DNA of 64,000 bases from NCBI GenBank assembly GCA_029781135.1, contig JAKOXH010000038.1:20377-84376 (forward strand). Direction: 5' to 3'. Origin of the DNA: Planctomycetota bacterium. GTDB taxonomy: Bacteria; Planctomycetota; Planctomycetia; Pirellulales; Lacipirellulaceae. The notes under the pieces were generated by a model. That model saw only the letters and a list, made by a program, of their open reading frames with translations. It was not told where the DNA came from and did not search any database. Below, in pieces: positions 33,730 through 43,372 of this stretch. Each line of letters starts with the position of its first letter. Position 1 is the stretch's first letter. The position numbers were made by a program, and so were the translations under genes.

Positions 33730-34881
33730 CTAGAAATCGCTCGAAACCGCTTCATCGCCATTGCGCGAGCCCATCGCCAGGTACACTTTCACATCGATCG
33801 AGTCTGGCAAGAATTTCACGCTGCCATCGCCGAAACAGAAGTTTGCCCCGCCAGAATGCAAACTGCCAAATGGCAAGTCGTTCACGCAAATGAGTCGCGG
33901 CGTGGTATCCGGAACTTCCGGCCGATCGCCGAGCGAATTGTTGTGGTCCTTGTAGCAAGCAACATACGGGCTATGGTTGATGGGCCATTTGTCCGTGAGG
34001 TTCTTGCAGGCGAAAAACGCTGTCGCCGGTTGAGAACCATAAGGCGTGGCGCGTCCACCGGGGTCGTACGGACCTACGGAGTAGGCGCCGATCATCCAAG
34101 TGCGAATTTGATAGGTTCGTTCGCCGAGCATCGCCGTTTTGCTCGTGCCATCGGTAACTTGCTTCAGAGCGATTCCGGTATCTTGGAGCAAGAGGCCGTC
34201 TCGGTTATTCGGGCCGAAGAGGTCATTGACATTATTCGCCACGCAATACTCGCTGGTAGTTTTTTTAGCTGGGCAGTTTCCCGTACGAGCGTAGTAAGAG
34301 CCAAGAATCCCCGCGTAGCTCATGCCCCGGCGGGATTCGTTGCCAAATTTTTCCCGCTGATACTTAAGCCCTTCGTCGCTGGGGCATAGGTACATCGGCA
34401 GCAGGAGTTGGTTGAGGGCATCCATCGCGCCGCCGTAGGCATCACTATTCGCGGCCTTGTAGCGTTCGATCGCTTGCTCGCTGACCGTCGCCTCTTCAAT
34501 GAATGGTAGGATCAAAACGGGCCAACCCAGCCCGCTTTGCTGGGAAATGATCATTTGATTCTTATCGCGCGAGAGCAAACTGCCCGGCGGCAATTCTTTC
34601 TTGCTCGATTCGTAATTAAGAATCGCTAGGCCGACGTTCTTGAGATTGTTCGTGCAGGCGGTTCGGCGGGCCGCTTCGCGAGCCGCTTGAATTGCCGGCA
34701 GTAACAGCGCCACAAGAATGCCGATGATGGCAATGACCACCAGCAACTCAACGAGCGTGAAACCGTGTACGGCAGTAGGTCCGCCGAGCCGAGGCGGACG
34801 ACGTTGGGCCGCTCGGCTCGCGACCCCTGCGCCGCTGAAACCCACACGCCGAATTGCGAAGTTGGGGGAAGAGCGTTTCAT
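33730..34881 (-). CDS. DUF1559 protein with prepilin-type N-terminus
   Basis: About 383 residues. After an unusually long basic leader comes the type IV pilin-like GFTLVELLVVIAIIGILVA helix, then the DUF1559 signature (LLPAIQAAREAARR, CTNNLKNVGLAILNYE) and a closing FCFGDGSVKFLPD motif. These are abundant, probably surface or pseudopilin-like proteins. Start 34881 (MKRSSPNFA) is proposed, because the longer frame to 35007 would overlap the upstream lipoprotein gene. A palindromic element (34775-34822) encodes part of the leader just before GFTLVE. Confidence 0.85.
   Translation of the reverse strand: MKRSSPNFAIRRVGFSGAGVASRAAQRRPPRLGGPTAVHGFTLVELLVVIAIIGILVALLLPAIQAAREAARRTACTNNLKNVGLAILNYESSKKELPPGSLLSRDKNQMIISQQSGLGWPVLILPFIEEATVSEQAIERYKAANSDAYGGAMDALNQLLLPMYLCPSDEGLKYQREKFGNESRRGMSYAGILGSYYARTGNCPAKKTTSEYCVANNVNDLFGPNNRDGLLLQDTGIALKQVTDGTSKTAMLGERTYQIRTWMIGAYSVGPYDPGGRATPYGSQPATAFFACKNLTDKWPINHSPYVACYKDHNNSLGDRPEVPDTTPRLICVNDLPFGSLHSGGANFCFGDGSVKFLPDSIDVKVYLAMGSRNGDEAVSSDF
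34775..34822. repeat. palindromic element inside the DUF1559 leader, copy 1
   Basis: TCCGCC-gagccga-GGCGGA hairpin, with CGAGCCGAG pairing to the later CTCGGCTCG. Nearly identical to 41326-41380. It encodes RPPRLGGPT directly ahead of the prepilin helix. Confidence 0.9.
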
Positions 34882-34951
34882 GGCTCGAACTTGCTCCGCC
34901 ATGCCGCTTGGCAGTGGCATGGCTTGGTAGTGAACGTTAGGCCGAGGGGCC

Positions 34952-35434
34952 TCAATTCGCCGCGGCCGGCGGCGCGCCAGCCACCCCCGGCAAGGGTTCA
35001 ATCTCAAATTTCAAATCACTAATATCGCGGTCCACTTTCACTTCATAACCCGAGGTCTCGGGCCGCGTGTACTTTTCCACAATCAGCGGCTTGGGGTCCA
35101 TGATTGCCTTCAGCACGGTGAACGATACGAGATATTCTCCTTTGTAGACCCCATCGCCTGCTTTCCGCGTCCAAAGTTGGAAGGACCCATCGGGAAGGAT
35201 CGCGCCACTGGCCCCCTTGCGAAATTCGGCCGTGGTATCTTTTTTCGGTTGAAACACGACCACCGATACGGCCGCACGCGGAACCGTGCCGTCCTTGAAG
35301 AACACGTGTCCCTTGACTTGGTGCATCTCGGGTCCGTGATTGCAGCCCAGCGCCGCCATCAAAAGCCAGGGCAACGATAACACCAGCGGTTTACAGGACC
35401 GATCCGGTAAGGAAAACACCATGTTCACAACCAT
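34952..35434 (-). CDS. small exported lipoprotein
   Basis: 160 residues. Signal peptide PLVLSLPWLLMAALGC with Cys in lipobox position, then a beta-rich body (VKGHVFFKDGTVPRAAVSVVVFQP, PDGSFQLWT, YKGEYLVSFTVLKA) of transthyretin/carboxypeptidase-regulatory type. It lies 22 bp after the DUF1559 gene ending at 35457 and 70 bp before the next DUF1559 gene, within one run of alternating pairs. Function unknown. Confidence 0.78.
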   Translation of the reverse strand: MVVNMVFSLPDRSCKPLVLSLPWLLMAALGCNHGPEMHQVKGHVFFKDGTVPRAAVSVVVFQPKKDTTAEFRKGASGAILPDGSFQLWTRKAGDGVYKGEYLVSFTVLKAIMDPKPLIVEKYTRPETSGYEVKVDRDISDLKFEIEPLPGVAGAPPAAAN

Positions 35435-35456
35435 GCCTTTCAGGGATCAATCCACA

Positions 35457-36617
35457 TTACAATGAAGACGAACAGCCGCCACGGCGCACTCCTTGAATCG
35501 AGCCACCTGTGCCATTGTCGCCACTGGTGATCATGTAATCCCACACCGAGCAGCAGGAGGTGCTGTAACAACCGTTGGTTTCGATGTCGTCGCTGACCCA
35601 TTGCACGCTGCCATCGACCATGGCCACAAACACGCCGCCATGGTGTTTGCTGCGGGTGGTGCCTTGGTCAAAACCGCCGGTGGTTGAGTAGCAACCCATG
35701 CACTCGACAGCGGCATCACCGAGGCCGCCATTGCCGCCGCAAACTGGCGCGGTGACGCAAACACCCGGGGCATGAACGTCGTCGCCGTTCGCATCGCAGT
35801 AATTGGGGCCGTCATCGTCTCCGCCGCTGCCGTAGGCGGCCAGCAAACTGGCGCCGGCATGACCCAGTGCCCACACACCGCGGCCATCTTGAACCGTGAG
35901 ACCGGCTCGAATTTCACCGAGCATGATGGTCTTTCCTGTGCCATCCGTGACTTGGCGGAGTTCCACCGCCGCGTTGGGCCCCATCACCCCGCGAAAACAC
36001 GGTGCACTCGCCGGTTTGCTAGTGTCTTTGCCACTCCAAGCCTGGCTGCGTGGCCCTGCCATATGGGTTTCCGTATCTGAATTTGGATCACCAAACAGAA
36101 ATGAGCGACCGGCACTCGCGGCATAGTTCGTGCGTCCCCAGCCGTCTCCAAAAGCGCTGCCGCCGTCGAACTTAACCTGATTGTTCCCATCGCTCGGGCA
36201 CAGCAGCACCGGGATTATGCTCCCGCGGGCATTAATGTTTCGATTTCCATTGCCCGGCTGATTGACCCCCACGGTGAAATCGAAAGCATCATACGTCGCC
36301 TGATTCTCTAAATAGGGAAGAACCTTGATAATCCAGTTGGGGCCATATTTAGGTATTTGCTGGATGTTGCTGACACCTGCCGTGTCAAACGTCATGCCTT
36401 CAGGGAGAACTTTTCGCGCCGACTCGTAATTCAAGACCGCAAGCGCGACATTTTTGAGATTCGCCTGGCACTGGGCCCGCCGGGCCGCCTCCCGCGCCGC
36501 TTGAATGGCGGGCAAGAGTAGCGCTACCAAGATGCCGATAATGGCAATCACCACCAGCAGCTCGACCAGCGTGAAGCCCGTCTCGCCTGCATTCATACTG
36601 CGTGGTTTTCGGTTCAT
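35457..36617 (-). CDS. DUF1559 protein with prepilin-type N-terminus
   Basis: About 386 residues. MNRKPRSMNAGET leader, GFTLVELLVVIAIIGILVA helix, LLPAIQAAREAARRAQC and NLKNVALAVLNYE, ending with VAMVDGSVQWVSDDIE. The C-terminal third is cysteine-rich, more so than in the other DUF1559 proteins here. The leader is of normal length. First gene of the run reading into two lipoproteins and another DUF1559. Confidence 0.88.
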   Translation of the reverse strand: MNRKPRSMNAGETGFTLVELLVVIAIIGILVALLLPAIQAAREAARRAQCQANLKNVALAVLNYESARKVLPEGMTFDTAGVSNIQQIPKYGPNWIIKVLPYLENQATYDAFDFTVGVNQPGNGNRNINARGSIIPVLLCPSDGNNQVKFDGGSAFGDGWGRTNYAASAGRSFLFGDPNSDTETHMAGPRSQAWSGKDTSKPASAPCFRGVMGPNAAVELRQVTDGTGKTIMLGEIRAGLTVQDGRGVWALGHAGASLLAAYGSGGDDDGPNYCDANGDDVHAPGVCVTAPVCGGNGGLGDAAVECMGCYSTTGGFDQGTTRSKHHGGVFVAMVDGSVQWVSDDIETNGCYSTSCCSVWDYMITSGDNGTGGSIQGVRRGGCSSSL

Positions 36618-36965
36618 AATTGACTCGACTTTGAAAACAGATGATTGCAAATGATTAAGACCGCAGCTGGTTTCAGCCAGCGATACTTCGTGTTAAGCCC
36701 ACAGCGTAGCCCCAGAAAAGAATTGGTGCCCCTCCCACTTTGATTCTACCGTAACCCCTGCAAAAACGGCAACGAGAGCAAGCGCACATATTTCACGTTT
36801 TAGCGCAGTAGCTTTCCGCGAACGTATGATCGGCCGGCCGGGCGCCACACGTTTGGTCTTCGCCATTCCACGCCGTTGCCACTCCTAGGTCGCCGCCGCA
36901 CCAATAAAAAACCGGCGGAGTTCCCTCCGCCGGTCTGATGATGGTTCTTACGGTATAGGCCAACC
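36618..36965. other. 348-bp intergenic region
   Basis: It contains the terminator at 36906-36934 and the presumed promoter of the DUF1559 run; no gene is recognisable. Confidence 0.5.
36906..36934 (-). terminator. intrinsic terminator of the beta-helix PEP-CTERM gene
   Basis: ACCGGCGGAG-ggaa-CTCCGCCGGT on the minus strand, followed by a T run. It lies about 30 bp after the stop at 36966. Confidence 0.92.
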
Positions 36966-39176
36966 TTAGTGAGTGCGCCGAGCGATGTACAAACTGCCCA
37001 ACACCACCCACAGTAATGTGACCGTGGCCGGCTCCGGCACCGCTCCGGCACCCAAGGCCGAGCCACTGCCCGACGTGTTGCCGAACCGAGCACGCCATTC
37101 GGTGTAATCCTCAGGGGTAACCGAGCCAATGGTAACCACTTCGTTCTGCAGCGGGCCACCGTTGCGCCAGAGCACGTAGTCGGCCGCATCGACGACGCCG
37201 TTGTTGTTGTAGTCGCCCGGCACGCCCACGACGGTCGAGGTGACGGACAGGTCGACCGAAGTGTTAGCAACATTGTCCACCAGGTTGAACGTGAAGCCGG
37301 CGGGCGTCGTCCCCAAAGCGAGGTTGGCAAAAGCCCCGCCCAGCGCACCAGCGTAATCGAGGATTTTGTAGGTACCGGTTGCCAAGCCGCCGGCATTGGT
37401 GACGTTGATCGTACCGCCGCTGATCGTTGTCGATCCGCCGACGTTGATCAGGTCGCCCGTGGTGGGAGCGCCGAGATCGATATTGAGCAGCGAACCGGCG
37501 CTGAGCGTGAGGCCGCCATTGAGCGACAAAGTTCCGATACCACCGGTTGTGGCCCCAGGGGCGAGAGCAGCCCCGCTTTCGACCGTTACCGCGCCAGAAA
37601 CGCTGCCTGTGCCGCCGAGCGTGCCGTTCGTGCCCAACGTGGCCGACAAGGTCTTCACGTTGACGGCACCCGTGCCCGTGCCGGAGCCGCTCGTGTTGTT
37701 GACGATCAGTTTGCCGTAAATATCGGTCCCGCCGCCATAGGTATGAGCGCCAGTGGTCGTCAGCGTACCGTCACCCATCTTCACGAGCTTGCCAGGGCCG
37801 GAGATCACGCCGTTGTAAGTGAGGGTGTTACCGCCGGAGGCGATGTTGATCCGGCCATCGGTCGTGCCGGCCAACGTGATACCGCGATTGGCGCCGAGCG
37901 TGGTGGTGCCCGAGAAGTTAAGCTGGCTGACGGTGCCCGTGGAAGGCGCGGCTCCGCCGATCGTGATGCTATCGGCCACGAACGAGCCGGGGACCGCACC
38001 CAAGGCATCGGCGCTGGGTACGGTGAGCGTGCTCCGCAGCACGACGAGCTTGCCGGTGAACGTGTTGACGTTGTTGGTATTGCTCAGCGTGAACGTCGGG
38101 TTCGAAGCAGCGGTTGAGGTTGGGCTGCCGATAGAAAGCGTGCCGGAACCCGAGATGGGGCCAGGAATACTCAGGCCCGCGCCGGCGCCGTGATCGAGAT
38201 AACCGCCATTCGCGGTGACCGTGATGCCACGATTCGCGTGGAGTGTGACGGTTGTGTTCGTGCCAATACCGCCACCATCCAAGGTGATCGCATCGGGGAG
38301 TACGGCGAGCGGAACAGCGCCAAAGGCCGTTTCCCGAACCGTGCCATCTTGCGTGCCGTTGCGTAGCCGATAAGCACCCTGCTTGACTACGAGCTTGGCA
38401 AAGGTAAACAGATCTTGGCTATGGATGCGCGGTGCACCGGCAGTAAAGTCTTGATCGGTAACGCCAATACCGATTTGATCGGGGCCAATTTTTACCAGTG
38501 TCCCCGCGCCGCCGTTCGTGGTCGTGCCGCCAGTACCCGTGATAACACCCGCAAAAATCGAAACCTTGTTGTCGGGTACGCCGTCCTGATCGTCGTAGCC
38601 AATGTAGCCGATGCCATTCACCTCCAGGCCCTTTTGCCCGCCGCCATCGCCAGTGGTGGTGTTGGCATTCAGACCGATAAAGCTACCGGCGTTACCGGTA
38701 TTCGTTTGCATTAGCGTGCCGCCATTGAGCACGACTTTGCCAGCGCCCGTGTTAAGCCGCAGGGTGCTGTTGATATCCAAGGTGGCGCCTGCGTTGATCG
38801 TGACCGTTCCCGCGCCTGTATCCGCAGTGCCATCACGGAATTGCACTCGGCCATCTTCAACGACGATGGAAGCCGCGGTCTGTGTGCCGCTGATTGAAAC
38901 AATGCCATCGGCCGTCGGATCGGTGCCAGCCGAAAAAACAGCATTGTCGCCCGCCACCCAAGCGTTCGTCGCTGCATTGCCAGTGGGGTCGGTGCTCCAA
39001 AACGGATCGGTGCCCCAGATGCCGTCGTAAAAGCCGCCGCCATCGGGCCCACCCCCAGCCGCGTTACCGTTGACGTCCCAATACACGGTGCTCTGCCCGT
39101 GAGCCGTATAAAGACCGACGCTCAACACCAGCAGTAACGCCGTTGCCACAGAAGTTAGGATTTTCATAGTCCGCAT
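36966..39176 (-). CDS. autotransporter-type beta-helix PEP-CTERM protein
   Basis: About 736 residues. Signal peptide ILTSVATALLLVLSVGLYTAHG, then Gly/Thr-rich beta-strand repeats (GTVTINAGATLDINSTLRL, LVKMGDGTLTTTGAHTYGG, LGGTGSVSGAVTVESGA). A dockerin-like calcium loop (PGDYNNNGVVDAADYVLW) and a PEP-CTERM tail (VPEPATVTLLWVVLG ... RRTH) end the protein. The repeat region resembles the C-terminal half of the GH25 protein but no catalytic domain is present. The start at 39176 is chosen for the signal peptide; 39167 is an alternative. Probably a surface or matrix protein. Confidence 0.85.
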   Translation of the reverse strand: MRTMKILTSVATALLLVLSVGLYTAHGQSTVYWDVNGNAAGGGPDGGGFYDGIWGTDPFWSTDPTGNAATNAWVAGDNAVFSAGTDPTADGIVSISGTQTAASIVVEDGRVQFRDGTADTGAGTVTINAGATLDINSTLRLNTGAGKVVLNGGTLMQTNTGNAGSFIGLNANTTTGDGGGQKGLEVNGIGYIGYDDQDGVPDNKVSIFAGVITGTGGTTTNGGAGTLVKIGPDQIGIGVTDQDFTAGAPRIHSQDLFTFAKLVVKQGAYRLRNGTQDGTVRETAFGAVPLAVLPDAITLDGGGIGTNTTVTLHANRGITVTANGGYLDHGAGAGLSIPGPISGSGTLSIGSPTSTAASNPTFTLSNTNNVNTFTGKLVVLRSTLTVPSADALGAVPGSFVADSITIGGAAPSTGTVSQLNFSGTTTLGANRGITLAGTTDGRINIASGGNTLTYNGVISGPGKLVKMGDGTLTTTGAHTYGGGTDIYGKLIVNNTSGSGTGTGAVNVKTLSATLGTNGTLGGTGSVSGAVTVESGAALAPGATTGGIGTLSLNGGLTLSAGSLLNIDLGAPTTGDLINVGGSTTISGGTINVTNAGGLATGTYKILDYAGALGGAFANLALGTTPAGFTFNLVDNVANTSVDLSVTSTVVGVPGDYNNNGVVDAADYVLWRNGGPLQNEVVTIGSVTPEDYTEWRARFGNTSGSGSALGAGAVPEPATVTLLWVVLGSLYIARRTH

Positions 39177-39587
39177 GACTCCGCCATAAGTGCCACAGAT
39201 CACATCGAGATAAACACCAAGAGGGGCGGTCAAACGCCACTTGACCACTATTTCCAGCCTAACCGTCGCGAGCGAGGCCGCCAACGAAAATATGCGCAGT
39301 TTTTTCTCGTTTTTTCGCAAAATGAGTTACTTCGGTGCAAATGCTTTCCGACGTGGTTGCCGCGGTTACTTCGCGGCGTTTCACACTTGAAACCGCTGAT
39401 TTTCGCAATCTCGTGTTAAACTCCGAGATGACCTCACCACCCCAATCGGGTTGCGTTGGTGACCACCATCCGGACCGGGGGGCGGTCCGCCTGCAATTCA
39501 CAAGTCAACATCCACGACGCGATCGGCGAGAAAGCGTATATTGTCGATTAGCTGTGACCAAGTTCCGCAACCGAATCAATTCCTGTG
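39177..39587. other. 411-bp divergent intergenic region
   Basis: It lies between the minus-strand beta-helix gene and the plus-strand EF-hand lipoprotein gene and should hold both promoters. No convincing ORF, hairpin or consensus promoter was found. Confidence 0.45.
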
Positions 39588-40235
39588 ATGCTACGTCGCC
39601 GAAATCTTGCGGCCGTTATGGTGGGATTCGTTTCCTTCACGTTGTCCTCGTGCAATTGGGGCCCGGCCCGCATCAAGCAGCCCGCAATCAGTCCGTCGGG
39701 TGCCGGTGCTGCCGCCGTTGCGCAGTACGATAAAAACGGCGACGGCGTGATCTCGGGTGACGAGCTCAACGCCTCACCAGCCTTGAAGGCGGCACTGCCA
39801 CGGCTCGATACGAACAAAGACGGCGGCGTCGGCGGCGATGAAATCGCCGAACGCGTGAACGCCTGGAAGGCTATGCGCACGGCGCTTGCTTCGGTACGTT
39901 GCCAAGTGACGCTCGATGGGCGGCCACTGCCAGGAGCTCAGGTAGTGTTCGAGCCGGAGCCGTTTTTAGGCGACCAAGTGAAGCGTGCAACCGGCGTCAC
40001 GAATCAATTTGGAGATGCGGCCCCCACCATTGCGCCGGAAGATAAGCCAGATCCAAAACTGCCAGGCGGAGTCTATTTCGGATTGTACAAAGTGCGAATT
40101 TCGAAACAGACGAGCGGCCGCGAAACGATTCCGGCTCGCTACAATACCGATACGATTCTTGGTCAAGAAGTGTCCTACGATGACCCGGCCATCAAGGGCA
40201 ACAACATGGCGTTCGCTTTGAAGAGCGGTGGCTAA
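39588..40235 (+). CDS. EF-hand lipoprotein
   Basis: About 215 residues. Signal peptide ending in FTLSSC, a good lipobox. Two EF-hand calcium loops (YDKNGDGVISGDEL and LDTNKDGGVGGDEI) at about residues 47-80, then a transthyretin-like beta domain (VRCQVTLDGRPLPGAQVVFEP, GGVYFGLYKVRI). It combines EF-hands with the same type of small beta domain seen in the other lipoproteins of this region. It is convergent with a DUF1559 gene. The ATG at 39588 directly follows a GTG that could also be used. Confidence 0.82.
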   Translation: MLRRRNLAAVMVGFVSFTLSSCNWGPARIKQPAISPSGAGAAAVAQYDKNGDGVISGDELNASPALKAALPRLDTNKDGGVGGDEIAERVNAWKAMRTALASVRCQVTLDGRPLPGAQVVFEPEPFLGDQVKRATGVTNQFGDAAPTIAPEDKPDPKLPGGVYFGLYKVRISKQTSGRETIPARYNTDTILGQEVSYDDPAIKGNNMAFALKSGG

Positions 40236-40280
40236 GCGTTGCGCGGCTTAGTCCCGACCCGTTCAACAATCTTCCTGCTA

Positions 40281-41414
40281 TTATTGATTCCAGCTCGCCA
40301 CATTGCCGTCCAAGCGGTTGGCAAGGTAGCGATGTGTATCGCGGTCGATATCATACGATATCGATTGCACAGAGCCGTCGCACATTGCCATGTTGAACGA
40401 CCCCGCATGCGCACTGCCAAAGGCCAAGAAGCCGGGGTTATCTACGCCGGGCACGTCCTGCCGTGGTTGATAATCTTCCGCCTGATAACTGCTGGCAGGA
40501 TTCCAGGCGACACGGTGGTTTTCCCATTCGAAGCCGGCCCATACACCTTGATTATCGCCGTAGAAACCGTTGCCGCCGGGGAGCAGGTTTTCATAGCCAT
40601 CCGGACTCATGAACCGCTCGCCGACAAGGTAGGTATTCGCCGTGCCGTCGGTGATGTTCTTCGAGCTGATCTCGCTGCGGTAATACATGATGCCAGTTTG
40701 GTAGAACCGCGTTTTCTTATCGTTAGTGGCCGTCCACATCGGATTTGCCAGATCGGCATAGTTCGCCGGTACCCAAAACTGGTCGGCTCCAAAGCCGTTG
40801 CCGGCGTGTGTTAGGGAGTCGCCGGAATTCGCGGCGTAATCGCCTTTGTTCACGGCCGCCAGCCGTTGCAGCCAGCCCTGTGCATAGAGTTGTCCCCAAC
40901 TGTGTGGATAAAGCTTCGCCGGGCGACGAGAGGGACAGTGAAATATCGAGATGGGAGTTTGATGGAGTTGCTCACTCGCCGTCCTAAATCCGGGCGAAGT
41001 TAGTGCTAAGCCTTTTCCCAAGTCATGCAGTGCCTGTTCTTCGATATAGGGCAGAACATTGTAGAACCAACTACCGGGCTGGTCGGGGCCAAATCCCTGG
41101 TTTGCGTCCGCAGTGTAGAACTTGCCCCAGCCGCCCGAGGGAAACGCCTTTTGCACATCGACGTGCAGCAAACATCCCAGGGATAGCTGCTTGAGATGGT
41201 TCTTGCACTGATTCCTGCGGGCTGCTTCGCGGGCCGCCTGCACCGCGGGAAGCAACAAGGCCACAAGTATGCCGATAATCGCAATCACTACCAGCAACTC
41301 AACGAGCGTGAAACCATATAGGGTAGTAGGTCCGCCGAGCCGAGGCGGACGATTTCGTCGGGCCGCTCGGCTCGCGGCTCCTATATAGCTAGAACCTGCT
41401 TTGCGCAATCGCAT
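40281..41414 (-). CDS. DUF1559 protein with prepilin-type N-terminus
   Basis: About 377 residues. A long basic leader, GFTLVELLVVIAIIGILVA, LLPAVQAAREAARRNQC, and a C-terminal MAMCDGSVQSISYDID. The ATG at 41414 has GGAGGA 7 bases upstream, so the long leader (about 33 residues before GFTLVE) is probably real. As in the protein at 33730, a palindromic repeat is embedded in frame in the leader (RPPRLGGPT). Confidence 0.88.
   Translation of the reverse strand: MRLRKAGSSYIGAASRAARRNRPPRLGGPTTLYGFTLVELLVVIAIIGILVALLLPAVQAAREAARRNQCKNHLKQLSLGCLLHVDVQKAFPSGGWGKFYTADANQGFGPDQPGSWFYNVLPYIEEQALHDLGKGLALTSPGFRTASEQLHQTPISIFHCPSRRPAKLYPHSWGQLYAQGWLQRLAAVNKGDYAANSGDSLTHAGNGFGADQFWVPANYADLANPMWTATNDKKTRFYQTGIMYYRSEISSKNITDGTANTYLVGERFMSPDGYENLLPGGNGFYGDNQGVWAGFEWENHRVAWNPASSYQAEDYQPRQDVPGVDNPGFLAFGSAHAGSFNMAMCDGSVQSISYDIDRDTHRYLANRLDGNVASWNQ
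41326..41380. repeat. palindromic element inside a DUF1559 leader, copy 2
   Basis: Same core as 34775-34822: TCCGCC-gagccga-GGCGGA and CGAGCCGAG/CTCGGCTCG. It is positioned identically relative to the GFTLVE codons. Confidence 0.9.
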
Positions 41415-41536
41415 CGCGCAATCCTCCTCCACGTAGACGCCCCACATAGGAATACAAAAGTGGCTGGCGCCCCGGTCGGTGCCGCGACGCCAGCCTGTTG
41501 GAATTACCGATTAATCAGCGGTGCAAACCCCATGCC

Positions 41537-43372
41537 TTACAGAGCACGGCTCGCGCGGCGCGCACCAACGATCAGCAGCCCAACCGCCGCGATGACCAAT
41601 GTGCCAGGCTCCGGAACGGAACTGCCCGAGAGCGAACCGCTGCCAGCCGTAGCACCGAAATTGGCACGCCAAGTATTGTAACCGGCCGGGTCGCCGCCAT
41701 GACCGGCTGGATTATCCCGCCAGAGCACGTAATCCATGGCATCCACTTTACCGTCGCCGTTGTAGTCGCCAGATAAACTGACAGCGCCCGGAGACAAGTT
41801 AAACGTGCCGTTTGACGAGGTCGTGGCGATCCAGTTACCGCCAGGGCTGAGCACTTGGATCAACTGGGCCGAGCCAGCTGCATTGCCGGTGACCAAACCG
41901 CTGTCGGCCACATACACGTTACCGGCCGCATCGACTTCGACTTGTGCACCAGAAGTGTGGCCCAAAGTGTTGTTCACCAGTGGAACGGTGATCACGTTGG
42001 TGATCTGGCCGGCTTCCACGTGGATATCGGGAATACCGTTGGCATCGAGCGGAATGATGTAGATCGCACCATCCCCGAGGCCATTCCGAGCTGCCAGATA
42101 CGTCGAACGGTTCACAATCAGGTACTTGCCGTCGTTCGAAATCGCCACGTCACGGGCGTAACGGAACATGTCCTGAATGTCGAGGGTTCCGCCCAACGGC
42201 GTTGTCGGGAAGCCGGGGTTGCCGTCGAGATTATTGTCGATCGACCACTGTAGTGACGACCAGGCTACGGTCGAACTGCCATCGCCGGGAGCGGTGAGAA
42301 TCGTGAGGCAACTCTGGTCACCATCGGCACGAGGTTCGGTCAAATACCACTTGTTAAATGTGGGGCTATAGGTCATGCCGGCAGCCACGCCGACGTTCAA
42401 ATTCAAGAAATTCGAACGGTTGTCGGACGTCTTAGGAATATTCGTGGAATTGATCCACAATTGCGGTGCTTGGTCGTAGCTCGTCGCATTTCCGACGTTC
42501 CACTTCCAAATATTATTACCATTCGTGGCATTGATGGCGGTTTCGCCGTCACTGTCCATGTCTTCATCCATGCCGTAGACAACCAGATTGTTGCCGACAC
42601 TGCCCGTGGTGTACACCTTGGCCGCGATGGAGCCATGGACTTCCTGACCGCTGCCGTTCACAAGCAACGGCGTAATACCGTCTTCGTTGGCCAGAACCAA
42701 ACCGCCCGAGGTCAGATTCGGCGACGCATACTTGATGCCGCCACGCGGATCGGACCAGTCGGCGACGATCAAATTGCCAGCCGCATCCAGGTTGAGACGC
42801 CATGGCGATGACGTGACACTGCCATCGACCTGGAAGCCCGGGGCTTTCGCTTGTGTGGTGTCGTTGGCATCCGCGACCACGGCGAAATTATTGGCCAGGT
42901 CGACCCCTTTCATGTCCGCCGTCAAGGAGTAAATGCCGTCGCCTAGCAGCCGGCCTGCCTGCGTGGCCGCAGGGTTGGCATTACCCACGTATACCGTGCC
43001 GAAATATGCGAGGTTTGAGGCGCTCCTGTTAATTGCCAATCCGCTCGGCATCGTAAAATTCGTGAACGGGTTGCCGGCGCCGCTGATCGTCGTCCAGCCC
43101 GCCGCTGCATTCTTGGCAACCTTAATATCGAATGTGCTGAAACCCGTCATATCAAACGTGTAACGTCCGGGTGCGACGGCACCCAGGTTGACCGGATTCG
43201 CGCCGTTCCGCAGAACGGTCACGTTATCCGCGGCTTCATTCACGACAAATTCCCAAGTGCTTCCCGTGGTATTGCGAATGTTTGCCGCGTAAGGGACGGC
43301 GAGCGCTGTAGATCCCGACGCGATGAATAGCCCACCAACGAGTGATAACATCAATAAATGTCTGAGTTGCAT
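41537..43372 (-). CDS. PEP-CTERM protein with propeller-like body
   Basis: About 611 residues. Signal peptide LMLSLVGGLFIASGSTALA. The body has repeated blades of the kind LDAAGNLIVADWSDP, VDAAGNVYVADSGLV and ISNDGKYLIVNRS, suggesting a beta-propeller. A dockerin-like loop (SGDYNGDGKVDAMDYVLWR) and PEP-CTERM tail (VPEPGTLVIAAVGLLIVGARR) follow. The ATG at 43372 has GGGAGA 8 bases upstream; the frame extends far upstream without support. Function unknown. Confidence 0.83.
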   Translation of the reverse strand: MQLRHLLMLSLVGGLFIASGSTALAVPYAANIRNTTGSTWEFVVNEAADNVTVLRNGANPVNLGAVAPGRYTFDMTGFSTFDIKVAKNAAAGWTTISGAGNPFTNFTMPSGLAINRSASNLAYFGTVYVGNANPAATQAGRLLGDGIYSLTADMKGVDLANNFAVVADANDTTQAKAPGFQVDGSVTSSPWRLNLDAAGNLIVADWSDPRGGIKYASPNLTSGGLVLANEDGITPLLVNGSGQEVHGSIAAKVYTTGSVGNNLVVYGMDEDMDSDGETAINATNGNNIWKWNVGNATSYDQAPQLWINSTNIPKTSDNRSNFLNLNVGVAAGMTYSPTFNKWYLTEPRADGDQSCLTILTAPGDGSSTVAWSSLQWSIDNNLDGNPGFPTTPLGGTLDIQDMFRYARDVAISNDGKYLIVNRSTYLAARNGLGDGAIYIIPLDANGIPDIHVEAGQITNVITVPLVNNTLGHTSGAQVEVDAAGNVYVADSGLVTGNAAGSAQLIQVLSPGGNWIATTSSNGTFNLSPGAVSLSGDYNGDGKVDAMDYVLWRDNPAGHGGDPAGYNTWRANFGATAGSGSLSGSSVPEPGTLVIAAVGLLIVGARRASRAL

